Source: Toxotes chatareus (lineage: Eukaryota; Chordata; Actinopteri; Toxotidae). Taken from it: a stretch of 64,000 nt of DNA. The stretch lies in assembly GCA_016801885.1 (NCBI GenBank), contig CM028900.1, positions 16,944,972 to 17,008,971 on the forward strand, in the 5' to 3' direction. A program made the translations under genes and the position numbers. Below the pieces are notes generated by a model, which did no database searches, was not told the origin of the DNA, and was given only the letters and a program-made list of their open reading frames with translations. Positions 46,736 to 60,900 of the stretch are shown one piece after another; position 1 is the stretch's first letter, and the number at the start of each line of letters is the position of its first letter.

Positions 46736-49700
46736 AGACTGTACAGTTAAAGTATAAATGTATTAAGATGAAGGCTTCATTTATGGCAGCATCAAGGAAA
46801 GATGGTGGATTTCATGTATTTTGCATATACTGCATCTTACTAATTATAACATAATTGTCAATTCATTATGTGTCTTTTGGCAAGTGTATTTTTTCTTTCA
46901 AAGTGCCTCGCCTCATTCTCTGTCTCTCCATGCTAAATGCATTAAGAGACCAACACCTTACCACGTAATTCATAAGCCCTGGTGGGGTAAACCCTTAAAC
47001 ACCCTCTTTATGGCTGTGATCTGACAGTCCCATGGCACTTTTTCCTTTAAATAACCTGCAGGAATCACTTCAGTGCTTCTCCGGAGGACACGCATTTCCA
47101 GGCAGACTGCGTGTCATCGGGCAGCTTTCCGAGAATGAGGAAGGAGGATTTGAATTCATTTACGCAGGGTGGTAGAATATGCCAGAGCACTGATTGGCAG
47201 TTGAAAACCATTAAGGCAGGCTCATGCAGGTTTAAGGTTGAGACAGAGCGTTCCTTGATTTAATGGCTTCATTACAACCTCCCAGCAAAAAGACTCGGAT
47301 CACCATATGACACGAATGGAATATTTACATGATATTTCTGAATGTTTTCTTGGAACCAATGATATATACCACTGCAAAAATCTTTCTGTCTCTCAGCTAT
47401 TTAGTCTATTATCAACTTCTTAAAACTAGACAAAGATGGAATGTGTATTGATCCAGTCATCAACCATTCATTTGGTTTCAATGATTTTCCAGAACCCAAG
47501 GTCTATTTGTCCTGTTTGAAGACACTCCTTCCTTCTTCATTCTCGCATAAGAGACAATTCTGTTTGCAAATGGAATTGTCTTACCTCATCAGCAGATATG
47601 TTTTCTTGTTTTTTTTTTTTTTTTTAAAAGTAACATGACTCAAAGTAACTAGTTACCACACGTAAACAGGGTAGAAAAGTGGCCATGATGTTTTTTTAAC
47701 ACGAGCCGTGAGCATGAGGGAGCAGTACGACAGAAAACACTCCTTGCTTTCGTGCCATAAAGACACATTCACACTGCAGCTAAAAGTGTCCCAGTCCACA
47801 TTTTTCTTCCCTCACACAGATGTGCTGATGTTGTCAAAGGGTCAACCAGCACAAAGCAACATGGAGCCTCATTTGGTTTAATCTTAATCTGCACTGTATG
47901 GAAAGGTGACATGTGCAGTTGGTATTTTGTTGCTGAAATGTCAGTGTTAAACAACCAAACTGATAAATAAATCAGCATTGCCATGACAATACATAAATCT
48001 TACATAATGCATCTGAGACAGTGTCATCATTTTTGCCCGACCTGCACCGGAGGACAAGACGCAGACATGACAGTGAAAAGAAAGCCACAGAGCTGAAAAG
48101 CACTCAAGGAGACACCTGGGTTCAGTCAAAACAGCTGCTGCCAACAGGCATTAGAAGGTAGACACAAAAAGGATGCAATGTCTTAATCTTTGTGTTTCTT
48201 CTGAACAGAGAAGAACAAAGAATGTGAGGAATGAATCTTAAAAAAGGAAAAACACAATTTACAGAGTGAACACCTTTAAGCACAGGCACAAAGTCAGTAA
48301 CACATTTTACTGCATCCCATAGGCTTCATCAAGATAGGATGTGTTACAGTGCTATTGCACTGCATTAGACATGTGGTACGTCCCTGTATTTTCTTTATTT
48401 ATCTGAAATCCACGCATAGAAATTCTTTTAAAAATCCTCCCTCCACTGTGACAAAACCTTCAAGAATCTTCAGAAGTCAAGAACAAGGCTGAAAGGAGGC
48501 TGCAGAAAGGCTGCAGAAATTCTAAGCATTGTTTATCTTAAGATTAGGAAAGAAAAAAAATAATAGTGATGTGTTAACTCAGTGAACATGTCTGCAAACT
48601 GACACAAAGTTATAAGAAGTCGTTGCTAAATCTTTCATCTTCTCATGCATCAGAGTTAAGCTGCATAATTCATAAATAATCCTCAATCAAATGTCAGGCA
48701 GATTACTTTTACTGTCGGTCAGCGCTTTGAAATCTCTACATACATACAGTGGGGAGTAAATGCAAATCTGGCTAACACCATAACCTCCCTCACCCCGCGT
48801 CCTCATATAACGAGGGAATAACAGTCGGACTAAGCTGAGGAGGAGCTCAGACACGCAGACTGGAATGTGAGGCACACAAGTTTTGCACCATTAACCACCA
48901 TCTCAGCGTCGGCCACCCGAACGCAGCGGCGGAGACGCTGCTCTGGATTGCCATTCGACACGTCACAGCTATTGTGTATCATTTTCAACCTTCATTACAC
49001 AAGTGAGTGCCAAGACCTCAATGTTAGTTTAATACACTCATTCAAGTGAGGTAAATACTGTGTTATGTAAATGAATGCTGAATATAATGAGTGTTCCCAG
49101 CAGACCTTCTGATTAATAAAAAGAAAAGAAAACATAACCTTTTTGCTGATTACCCCACTGTTCTCATGATTAACATCTGAGGTAGTTAAAACTACATGGT
49201 GATGAACTTACTTGACCGTTTTAAGCAGTTATGCCTTGATGTTTTGCTCCCCTGTTTGACTAAATACCATACATTAAAATGATGAGCTTGGATGTAAACC
49301 TGCGGGGCTTGTTTCAGTCATTAGTGCAGAAGCTCTGAATCATCTCCTCTCTATGCTTGCTGCCCTCTTTCTGGTTTCCTCCAACAGAGCATCAAAAATA
49401 AGTGGAGCACCAAAGTCAGAACAGTGCACTCAGCAAACCTCTCTCTCTTCAAATGTTAGTATTCCCATTTTTTTTCCTGTCCCTTTTTCCTCCCATGCTG
49501 CTGTTTCCCGCATATCCAAGCATACTCAGCTAATGGAGCAGTGAGAGAGGGTCTTGAAAAAGAGGCTGAAAATGGTCAGGCTCTCCAGCACAATACAGCA
49601 ACATAAATAGAATAGTCCACTGCATTTAGCACTCTCAGAGATGTGAAAGCATCCTTTGAGTACAGTGTGCACTAACATCACAGCCATGGGCCCGTAAAGG

Positions 49701-50924
49701 TGCTGTTTTATAAATGTGATTAGAAACTACTGTCATAATGGGGATAATTCATTTGGATCACCATGGTGAGACAGGTCCCTAATCAGTCTTTATGTATAAT
49801 TGAGATGAATCATTTCCAGCAGCTAGAGCTTGTGCCGGGCTCCAACCAAAATGGTAAGTAATTCTTGACCTTAAAAGAAGAACAGAACATAGCCTATTAA
49901 TTTTGCTCCACAGGGGAAAATAGTTGCCATTATCCATTTCTCTGTGTTAAAATGAATCAATCTGGTTGGAGATTTTTTCAGGTTATAGTATCTTTAACCC
50001 TCTAGAAGCTTGATATTGGCCCTGGCACGTTCAAGGGGTCCTCTTAGACCGCCAATCAATCAATCAGTCGATTCAAACCCTTAGAAAGCCTCTGGTAGAG
50101 CTATGGTTCTTTTTTGGCCTTTGGTGGTTTCCGACTATTTATTGCACTACAGAGCTTGATGTCATGGCTCAGAAGAGTAGAGTACATTACAGCCATGCTG
50201 AATTTAAGGTATAATGCTGCACTCAAGATAGGAAAGGAGTATGCTGCCTGCTATACATGAGTCAAGTGTGCTTTACTTTTCCACTTCACCTCATTTTGCC
50301 TACAGTTCTGATCAGTCATTCTGTACGGTAGACACCGATATAGCCCAGGAGAAATCTGCCCTGGGCACTGCTCCAGCAAACGGTCCCGCCTTAGGCATTT
50401 GTCTAACTGTCAACTTTGTTTTTCTGTGGTCATTTAGATATTCAGGTTTAATTAAGGTACCTCTGTCATTAACACAGGATTTCATTTCCTAAGCTCTCAA
50501 TCTCATAACACTCTCTGCTTCTCTCAGACTCTGGCACCCACTGCAAAACACAAACACTCCCACCCAACTGCCACTGAAGAAACACCGTCACAGTTCCCTG
50601 GCCAACCTTTTATTTAGTATTCATCATAACCAAGACACCTGCTTTGTTGTTTTTCTTTTCCAGGGAACTCTGGGGAAATGATATCTGTTGGACTGAAGCC
50701 ACATGTTAGAGTTGATGAAACTTCCGGAGAGAAAAAGCAGGATCTACTATCTCTTGACATGAATCATCAATATAAAATAAGGTGTCCCTTCAGGGATATG
50801 AGAGATATACAGACGCAAATAAATATTAGCTGCTGGCTCTTTGCTCTTGGTCATTTTGAGACCAGTTAGTCATACCTGAACACAAGTGTCTACGTTTACA
50901 AATACTTGCAGATGGCAAATATTA

Positions 50925-50955
50925 AAAAAAAAAAATAAAAAAAAATAAAAAAATA
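50925..50955. repeat. A-rich (A8-10 T)n run
   Basis: Poly-A runs separated by single T. A C9 homopolymer and T-rich tail follow at 50980-50995. It is simple sequence, possibly a retroelement A-tail. Confidence 0.7.
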
Positions 50956-53247
50956 GATGCTTGAGATAATAAAAAATATCCCCCCCCCTCTTTTTCCCCA
51001 TTGTATCACGTCTATTGTCCTGGGACTCCTAATGAAATGCAACACTTGCTTTATTCACAAGATGGTGCAATAAGTGCACTTACTTACCTACTTACTGACT
51101 CACTTATCCAAACCTTCCCCTTTTGGTGAGTGAAACAATATTTGCCTCTCAACCGTGTAACATTTATGAGCGTGGGGATTCGTGTTTTTCATGCTACATA
51201 AATCATCCAAGTAAACAAGTCTGATTAGTGTTTTTGCTCATGCGAAAGAGCTTGTTTTGAGTCAAAAACAGATCTCACAGTCCATTAGACTAAGCTGGAT
51301 CTAAAGCCAGAGCCTAAAGAAGTCTGGCAGACACAGAGGTTTAAACTGCACATCTACACACACCCAGTTTAATTTGGCCTCTAATCAAAATCCTCTCAAA
51401 TGGCTGAGTTAAAAAAAAAAAGAAAAAGAAAGAAAAGATAAAATGCAGCAATGCAACAAAGGACCAGCAGATCGAACAAGAATTGAAAACTCTGGACCAC
51501 TGATCCTGTCCTTGACTGACTCTGATCAAAGTCACAGTAAGAAGTAGTTTTATGGGACAAAATGACCATATTTCTGCAGAGTGTATCTACAGGGGACTGA
51601 TAGAGTGGATGATTCATTTCAGTCAATTAATGATTACAGCTGAGGTGGCGACACTTCTGACATTATAAACTCACTTTCCGGTTTCTTATTTGATTCTGGA
51701 ACAAAAACTCCACAAGCTCACTCAACCTGCCCACACACCTTCACATTCACACACATCCTTGCATTATTGTACAAATGAGCGACTGACATCACATTTCAGT
51801 TATGAAGACTAAACACCCTTGCAAACAAAGCACTAATATTACTCTGCAGTGTAATTATTCTGCTATTTATCACTTCTTCACTAGAAATTTCTCTCTTGTT
51901 GGGTTAGTTTACTAGACTCCCTCTCTCTCTCTGTGCCTGAGACTCATCCATCACTATTGTTGCAACACCTACTGCTCGCCAATCGAGGTCGATAAAGATT
52001 ATAGATGATTTGATGCCCCTTTAATGCCAGGTTGTTAAGAGTGAGAGCAGAGGACCTCAGTAATCCCTGTCTGCACATCAAAGACAGGCCAGATATCTGG
52101 CCTGCTATTAGCCGAGTGGCTGGATGCCACCTGTCCAGATGTTTGGCATGTGCACTCCGGTTCTGCCAAATGGGGATCATGAGACCACAGGATGCCTTCC
52201 AGGAAGCATCTGAAGCTCCCAAACTTCAAGGACAAGCCTGCGGTCAGTTTTTCTTTTCTAATGTTTCACATTTTTTATAAAAATCTGTCAATCCTTTCCC
52301 ATTTGCCATACACGTATGCTGTTCAATGTCCATTTAAAGGTTTTAGAAAACATAAAAAAAAAAAACATTTTATACCTTGCTAGCAAGGTTATTGCATCTT
52401 CTCCGGGAAGTTGATGACATAGCTGCCTCACTTTTAAAAATTTAATTTTCTATGAACATAACAGGCACTTTTGATATCCTGCATCAGAGGCCACAGAGCT
52501 CAGCGTGGATTAGAGAGAGTTGATGTTGGACTCTGTATATCCCACAGTCGTGACAATCCCAGGCCTGCTGCCTGGGCTCTGACTGTCAGTTAAAGAACTT
52601 GCTTGTGATAGGACCTCAAAATATTGGAAGGCTTCCTGTGGTTACAGCCCTGACTGTCAATGTGCATTTGATCTCCTTGGAGTTTACTTACACTGAAGTT
52701 GTTTGTTGTTATTTACAGCCAAAGCCTCAGAGTGAGTCTGTGCCATTGTACACTTGACTAAGCTGTGATGGAGGTCGAGACTGGTTGTCACCATTATGTG
52801 GCCCATTACTGAAACACATTACGCGCTGTCAAAATTACAACAGAGACAAAGACCAAAGAAATGTTACATTCAATGACACATGGGGTGGTCACAGGGCCAA
52901 ATTTTACACAAACATTTAAGGTCCCCAGAGGATGAATCCTAATGCTGATGGTGATTCTTCAGTCCTTCAGATACCTTCAAATCTAATGATATTCCCATTA
53001 GCCTCATCTGTGCTTTGTGCTAATTAGCAAATATCTACATTAAAGCACCAAGATGGTAACAGTAGTTGAAACACTGACAACGATTCAACAGCTACAATGA
53101 CATACTATAAACACTTTATGTGCGTGTATTCAGAAAACATAATGTCTTTCTGTTAAACATCACTAGTGACTGAACATGAAGACCTTTCTGCTGACATCAT
53201 TCTCTTTACACCTTCATGCCCACAACAAGATGAACCCTTCAGATTTA

Positions 53248-53278
53248 GGTGGTGTCAGACCTTTATTCTGACACCACC
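53248..53278. repeat. 12-bp perfect inverted repeat, 7-nt loop
   Basis: The arms GGTGGTGTCAGA (53248-53259) and TCTGACACCACC (53267-53278) pair exactly around CCTTTAT. Unassigned hairpin. Confidence 0.8.
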
Positions 53279-54407
53279 CACTGGCCATTAATTACATTTA
53301 CTTTAAGATCAAAAAACAAACATTTCTCCCCAGCTTTCATCCATTCAACCGTTCAGATTTTTTTACAGTGAGACTTACAGCTTCATAGAGAATGGCTGTA
53401 GAATCTTTGTCTAGATTTTATCAATATATTACTGAATGTTACAAGTTAGCTAGCTTGTCATTATTAATGAATAAAAAACACGCAACCCAATGAGAAAGGA
53501 GCTAAAATGAAGTGAAAACAACACTGCATCTTCCAACAGTAAATCAAAAAGTTTCAAGTTCATATTGTTTGTTACCACTTGTGTGATGCTCTCCCTCTGA
53601 CTCTACACACCCCCTGCTGTAATGAACAACTGAGTATAAATAATGTATGTAAAAGTGAAACTATTAAAGGTCTGATATATACAGTAACTACTACTCGCTT
53701 CAGTTATATTGTGATTTTCTTTCCCTGTGAATTCTATTCCCTATTATTTTTTAACCATTTGCAGAAATAAGAGGGAAGCAAATATTTTTTTTCTTGCAAA
53801 GGCTAAAAACTGCAAACCAACAGTTATATAAATTAATTTTTCATCCCTAAGACAACAGATAAGTCCTTTTTTTGTCAGTATAAACAATTTTATTTGTCAT
53901 CTGTAACGCAGATGGGGGTATTTACACTGTCTTTCTTCTATAAGTAAGGAGATGAACATATTTATTTTTCCGCCCTGTGCTTCAACATTTACAATATGAA
54001 AAGGCATGCATTTTTTAAACACACATTTGCTCCATGTGGATGAATCCGTGTCAAATCAATTTCAAAGGTGGTAGCCTTGACTTTGACCTTGTCCTGAGCC
54101 GCTCAGATTGTGACTGAGTTCCATTAACACAACGCCGAGCAATTTCATTGCATTTCAGAGACACAAAGCCAACCTGAATGCCTCCAGTGACAGCAGGCAG
54201 AAGTGTGATAATATGATGCAAACACTTAACATATCTATCACTTCTAGGAATCAGTGCATTTTAAATAGTTAGCAAACTAAATCTAAATTTCAAGGATTTA
54301 ATAGACTTAGGGTCACGAGTGAAGTCATACAATTAATTTATCTGTTGCACTTTGATATTAGATCATCAAGTATGCAAGAATATTTCTCTAGCTACAAGGT
54401 CACTTGC

Positions 54408-54414
54408 ACCCCCC

Positions 54415-54507
<93 letters not shown>
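54408..54507. repeat. C-run plus (CA)n microsatellite, about 45 units
   Basis: A run of about ten C residues at 54408-54417 abuts an uninterrupted CA tract ending at 54507. Its pure length equals that of the tract at 31129-31219. The frames through it are not genes. Confidence 0.97.
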
Positions 54508-54509
<2 letters not shown>

Positions 54510-56150
54510 TCAGCTCCATTACCTGAAGGAGAGGAAGCAGCTGCAGTGTTTTTTTCTCTTGCATTCTGCCTCTAGAGCACGTGTTGTGTAAGTCCGATTG
54601 CAGCCAGGCACTAAAAACGCATGATTTATTATAACAAAAAACAAAGCTGTAAACCAAGAAGAAGAATTGTGAGTTCTGCAACTCTTCTCAAGATCTATAA
54701 TTCACTTTGACAGATGTCAGAAACAGAGCATGTTTATTTTTGCTGCGCTGTGACAACAAGCTGCAAAGTATACCTCTGAAGACATCACTTGTCTTAACAT
54801 CCTGCAGCCCGTGAACTCTGTGCTGCGCATGACTTATCATTAGCCAACGACAACCCCATTGAGATGACTTAATTATGATTTCAAAGTCTCACACATTGGA
54901 GACTTTTCAGTTTGACGGAAGAGGAAAGACCCACCCGACTATACACGAAGGACTCTATGCATGTCTTTACCCTTCCTTAACATTTTAAACATGAGCCGCT
55001 GACTGCAAGTGAATGACAGTAAGTGCAACAGAGAAGAGCAGGCCTTACTGTTTGCACTCAGACACCCCTCAGCATAATCACATTGGCTGTCATCACGGCT
55101 TGAACAGTAAGTCAAGGCTTCTTTTCTAAACTGACTCAGGCAACATTTCGCAGACAAAACCAGTCAAAGGAGAATTTTTTTTTTGAAAGAGGCAGAAAAA
55201 GCAGAAGACAGTGCAGCAGTAAGATGAAATGAATATGGTCTTTGACTTGTGGCTTAGTCTGATAAAATTCTGTTCTCTGTCTTTCAGCTCCACCAAACAG
55301 CAGCAAACAGAATGTCTCTAACTGATCGGCATAGTAGTCGATACATCAGTGTGTGCATTGGGATGAAGAAATCAATGTCAGTGCATTCCCATTGCGCTTC
55401 CATCTCTGCCAGCAAGACCTTTCACAGGGATGGAAAGCCATCAAGTGAACCTACCCAAAGGGGGTAGCACAGGCCTGATATTGATGTTTCAAGAGTTGCC
55501 TTGGTGCCAAGAAAGCCCCCTTGTAAAAGCCATGGTAAAGGATTACCCAAGCAAGCATGTCCTCCTTCAGCGTAGCCGAGAACAGTAGTTTCCACCCTTG
55601 GTACCATTTTGAAGGGTCATTTTTAAACACAGCGAGGGATGAAACAAACAACAAGAGAAGCTGGAGGAGGATGGAGGAGCCATCCATCACTCCTACTTGG
55701 CTCTACCCTGCTGTTTGTTGAGCTGGAGATAAAGTTAGCCTTATCTTCAATTAAGCTTGATCAAACATCATTAAGGCCCAATCTGTGATGCTAAACAAAA
55801 CAAACAAAGCATTTCGCCTGGGACACAGGGGCATTTTTTTTATTGTCAAACTGACTGATAGAAAATTGCAGATTTATTGTAACAGTGATGAAACTGAATC
55901 AACAATGCTGATGAAAAATGTGCGTAAGAGTATTATGGCTGTGAAATGGGTCACATCCATATAATTTGTATTTGCCATGATTATACTGCTGCAACAAGCA
56001 TGTGGATGGAGAAAGTTTCACCTTGCCTTATTTTTTTCTTATTTGAATGTTTATTTGAATCTATATGTAAATAATGTAAATATAAGAGCTAAAATTTGAT
56101 TTTCAAAAATTTACTCTCAGTAAGGTCAGCTGTGATCACTTCAACTGGTC

Positions 56151-56172
56151 TTTTTTTTTTTTTTTTTTTTTT
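56151..56172. repeat. Poly-T tract (22 bases)
   Basis: Uninterrupted T run followed by AATAAACG. It could be the A-tail of a minus-strand retro-insertion, but no element body is recognisable. Confidence 0.8.
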
Positions 56173-56414
56173 AATAAACGATGCAGGAGGTTTTAGATTT
56201 TAAAATTCATGGTACATACTTCATCAGGAAATCTATAATAACCAGACTCAATAAAACCTGTTGTGGGGCAACACTGTGTTACTGTGGAGGAACATGGTGA
56301 CACAGGAAATCACTGGTTGTAATTGTAATGTAAAACAAAACCCAGACAAAATCCTGGTGTTGTAAATACTGCCAGCAAATGTTTTTCATCCAGAGCAAAC
56401 AACAAATAACAAGA

Positions 56415-56416
<2 letters not shown>

Positions 56417-56453
<37 letters not shown>
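56417..56453. repeat. (CA)n microsatellite, about 18 units
   Basis: Uninterrupted CA tract flanked by AAGACAAA and CCAAGGTG. Simple repeat in asic4 intron 1. Confidence 0.95.
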
Positions 56454-56454
<1 letters not shown>

Positions 56455-57309
56455 AAGGTGACAGCAGTGCTATCTTGCCCAAACAACATCTGGCTCTAAG
56501 GCTGCTAAATGTGCCACTATGTTCACCAGCTAGTCGCTAACTTCAAAACTTCAAAAAAAACAAACTGAAATGCTCCCCAGAGGTGAGGGGAACTGCAGAG
56601 GTGGGAGATAATACTCAGAGGGTTTCTCACAACAAATGACACCTTTCACGTTACACATAGTGATTTGTTTTTTCCATTGTTAATATAAAAATACGTATCA
56701 GAGCAGCTTTAAAAACATAACTGAATGTAATCTAGGGTTTTGCAGAATTGTCCATTATCGGTGCTCTGTCTGACATTAAGGTTGAATGTAAACATCGAAA
56801 CAGGTTCACAGAACAATGAAAATGATAATCTAGGTGCAGAACATACTTGTATGTTAGCACTCAGCTGGAGACTTTGACTTTGCAGTGTCTTCAAGAGCAG
56901 CGTTTCAACAAAAGAAAATACCACACGCGTAATCTCTGAAGACAGTAATTACTCATAAATAAATTCTTGGCCTTTAGTTTTTAGTGGTCAGAAGGAATTT
57001 TGACGTGACAGTGGTACTACAGGAAAGTGCATCACCAAAATCACTTGAAATCATCCATATGGACTTTAATATCCACACCAAACATCATCTGTCTGGCTTT
57101 ACTTCATTTTATGTCATCAAACGTCAGATGCCTTGATGACATTGTCATGTTTAGTTTCCTCCTACAGTGGAACACAAACGTAAAACCAAAACTTGCAGTT
57201 GTTTTCCCTGAACAGTAAATATAATATTGGTCAGACACAACATGCACAGAAAAAAAACAGCAACAATCTGTATCCATTGTGTACTGGCTGCAAAAAGCCA
57301 TAGCTATAA

Positions 57310-57960
57310 TATCAGTGACCCCTCCTGCCGTATGGACCCATGGTCATCCTGGAAGAGACCACTCCCATCAGGATAGAAATGTTTCATAACAGGACACAGG
57401 TGATCACTCAGAACTTTGTATTGATTTGTGGTGACCCTTCCCTCTAATGGGACAAGTGGAACAAAAATCATTCCAGCAAAATGTCCCCTACAGAAATATT
57501 AGGGCCACAGGAGCCCCTCACTGTAGGGGTCAACTACTCAGGTCTGTACCATTCACTTGGTGTATGCCACACATGCACTTGCACGCTTATTGGGAACATG
57601 GTGAAGGATGACTGATCTGACCATAATCACTTTTTCCACATCTCTGTAGACCAGCGCCTACGGTCTCTACAACACTGAGCTCTCAAACGTGCATCCATCT
57701 TTGTAATGAGGGGTTCACACACTGCAAACCTGTTACAATATCCCTCTCTATGTGATTGTCCACGGATTGTTCTTGCTGACACAGTCTGATCACATCCTGC
57801 ATTGACATCACCACCTATTTACTGACGTCTTTCCTTCAGATCTAAATGCAGATGTCACTTTTGTCACTGTTCCTATAGAAACACCAGCCAGGTGAGCAGG
57901 CTTTGTGACTGAAGCTCCTGCCATCCATGCCCTAGTCAGTGGTAGGGCAGTAAATTACTG
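57310..57960 (-). mobile_element. Second degraded Tc1-like transposon (different family)
   Basis: Minus-strand translation gives VPLVPLEGRVTTNQYKVLSD (about 57480-57400) followed by HLCPVMKHFYPDGSGLFQDD (about 57400-57340). These are the block up to the second catalytic Asp of another fish Tc1-like transposase family, distinct from the relic in pdxk intron 1. Upstream of it, stop codons interrupt the WSDE-type region. The ends are not resolved; no terminal repeats were found. It is inactive and lies in asic4 intron 1. Confidence 0.8.
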
Positions 57961-60900
57961 ATGCTTTTACTCTTGTGAAACTGCAGGCAGTTGGTGAGTG
58001 CTCAGTTGTAGATTGGTACACCAGAAATAATGGCAGAGTCATACTGGTGCAGGTCATTTTGTAGGGCAAGAAAAGCCTTGTTAAAACAGATTTCCACTGC
58101 ACACAATCTTAAAAGGTTAATCTGACAAATGAGGTGATGACCTTAAAATCTGATAATTAAGGAGAAAACAGCACATTTTCCACAGTTAAAAGTACCTTCA
58201 TGAGTCCCTTCATGAGTCCCCTCACCCCCTGACATAACACATTTTTATCACCTTGTGATTTTAGTTTATTGTAACACATAAATCATCTCTGTATCATACT
58301 TGTGAACACCCACATGTTTGTTTTACCCATGAGCTGTGACCTCAATACACCAAACCATGGGTATGAGCAGATAAATATGAGAAGTTGACCCTACTGAAAT
58401 CCCCAGTTTAATTAATGCCAGGTCCCCTCTCTGTAATTTGAAGTCTCCTTTATTAGAAATTTTAAAAGTGCTCTCCCCAGGGACGCTCTGAGTCACAGGG
58501 AAATTGTGGCACAATATGTTTTTAATTTCCCAGGAGGTCCTGGCACAGCAACTATTTAAGGATGGAGCAGCTTTGCTGAATGAAACTAAAAGGTATGCTT
58601 TTTTTTCTTTTGTCATTATGACTGGCCCTTACATGAAATATTCTCCCTATTTGCATGGTCCTCACTTGCACTTCTTCAAAGCTGTGCACTACTTACTTTT
58701 ATTTGCCTTCCACTGGGACATGCACTAATCCTGCTGGATCACACGACAATGCCTCGGCTTCAGCAAAATGGAAATCACATGTAATGATCTGTTTTCATCA
58801 CTGAAACGCTGCGTTTCGATAACTTCATTATTAACTCTTTGCCTTTTATTCATGTAATAAGTAGGTTTTCTAATTTAAAACACAACTGACATGAACAACA
58901 TCAAAAGAAACTGATTTTAGCTCCTTTTTTTTGACGTTTTGAAAAGAGCATTCAATCACACAAAACTACAAAAATGTCCAAGACTTGTTTCCACTGTCGT
59001 CCAGGATGAACAACAAAAACACAGGAATTTTGGATTTGGTTTGTCTGTAAAGTAGTTCTTTTGTAACCATTAGCTGGTTTCATAGTCTTGTACTACATTC
59101 TTAAAACATAAGGAATGTCTTCACTAGCTAACTTAGGTACTGTGTGAATTGGCTGCGTGGAATCATGGGCAGTGCTGTGCATAAAGAAAGAATTACTGTA
59201 GCATCACATATGCACATTTCAGTTGGTAGCTTTCACACCTGTATCATCATCATCATTATCATCAATAAAATAAAATTGTAAGAAATGACCCACACATTTT
59301 AACTAGAATGGTGACCAGGTGACTAAAGAGTCCAAAGGAACAGTTACTTATGTTGCTATTAAACCTTGGACAGCACGAGTCAAGCACATTAGCTCACCCA
59401 CCAAAAGTGGTCTTTAAGGGATCTGGGGGCTCAAATATTGTTACAAATATTATGTCCTACGGTTGTAGCTGTATGGCTCTGTCCTTCAAGGGAAACCTGA
59501 CCTATTCAATTTTTACAACATGAGCTATTGGTTCAAACCCAACACAACCCTACCACCCACAACTTGAGTTTGTCATCTATAGTTTGACTTCTCTCTAGAA
59601 CATACATCTCAGACCTTCAAACCTTTAACATATAGGAAAGTAAAAGCGACAGAAAACCAGAAAACTGCAACACAAATATTTTTCATCCTTCATGGATTCA
59701 AAAAAACGTTTAGAAAGGTTGAACACTGGGTGAAATTCACTGAAGCCAGAAAAAGTAGGTGGGTCCAAAGGATTCAGGGTCATTCAGATCACTGTTTTCC
59801 AGTCAATTTGGTACTCATGCAGATGTCATTTCCAGTGGCACCACAGTCATTCTCCTATCAGTAAGGCTCCATTTGTTAACACCAAAACAGAAACAGTAAG
59901 TTACTTTGAGTCATTGTTGATAACGTTAATAACATTAAAAAGGCAATTACTAAAATCATTTATTTCCAAACTAAAACAATTAACACGAGTGGAACAATTA
60001 AAAAAAAAACATCACTAACCAGCTTTTTCTCCCTTTAACGAGACACCTCAGACTGACAGCGGAGTGACCACAGCTGTAATCAGGCTGTTCTCCACACTGA
60101 GTCTGTTCCTCTGCTTCATTTTGATTTGGGTCAAGGCTAAAGAAGTCACTTCACACAAGAAGTTAGATCCTCAGGATAAGGGTTTGTTAAGGTCTGGACA
60201 CCGCGATAGTGTCTTGTCTGTATGTTTCATCTTTAGCCCAGAGTCTGAGGACATATCCATCATCTGTTCCTGCTGTCTGGTAGGCAGCCTGCTGCTCTCA
60301 GTCCTACTGAAAAGGGCTCCTCACCCGGCACAGTTTAACAGATGTCCTGTCAGTATCACTCAAATATGAGTTAACGTTGAGCTCAGAGAGACACGCGTTT
60401 TCACCACTTTCACCGCAGGACCTCTGTCTGTCTAAGACTGTGGGTATCACACTATATGGAACATCACACATTTCCATCCTCACATCTGTGCTCCCACAGT
60501 CTGACCTTGCTTATAAAACTATTAACCACATGGGATTTCTTTACCTTATTTAGTTCGTTCAGTTTGGTGATCAACAACCCCACGTCATCCAGTGCTGAAG
60601 CCACATGGTTCAGCTACAGCAGCTGAGGAGCTGCTCAGAACTGGATGATGTTTGTCATTTTACTGTATTGTTCAAGACAGGAAACCCCTTTTTTTTGCCA
60701 ATAATAATTTTGTTCATTAATCAGCATTAGCATTTTGGGTTTGTCTACTTGCAAGGTGTGTACTGGAGTCAATCACAGGCCACTGGGCTGTGTATGAATT
60801 TTATAATGAAAAGGCTGAAGATCAGCGTCTCATGATTTAGCTATCAATGTGTGTGATATTATTTCACTCCTTCTCACAATAATGAAAACAGTATTTCTTT

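Larger units (their letters stand above)
42668..57299. other. asic4: asic4 intron 1 (first part); no gene recognised
   Basis: Assigned to intron because the next upstream asic4 exon, carrying TM1, was not found before 64000. The longest open stretch, a minus-strand frame at 43749-44342 (197 codons), shows no domain and opens on GTG. Repeats inside are listed separately. Unrecognised unique sequence fills the rest, including the stretch at 47040-47290, which is GC-balanced and repeat-free. Confidence 0.6.
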
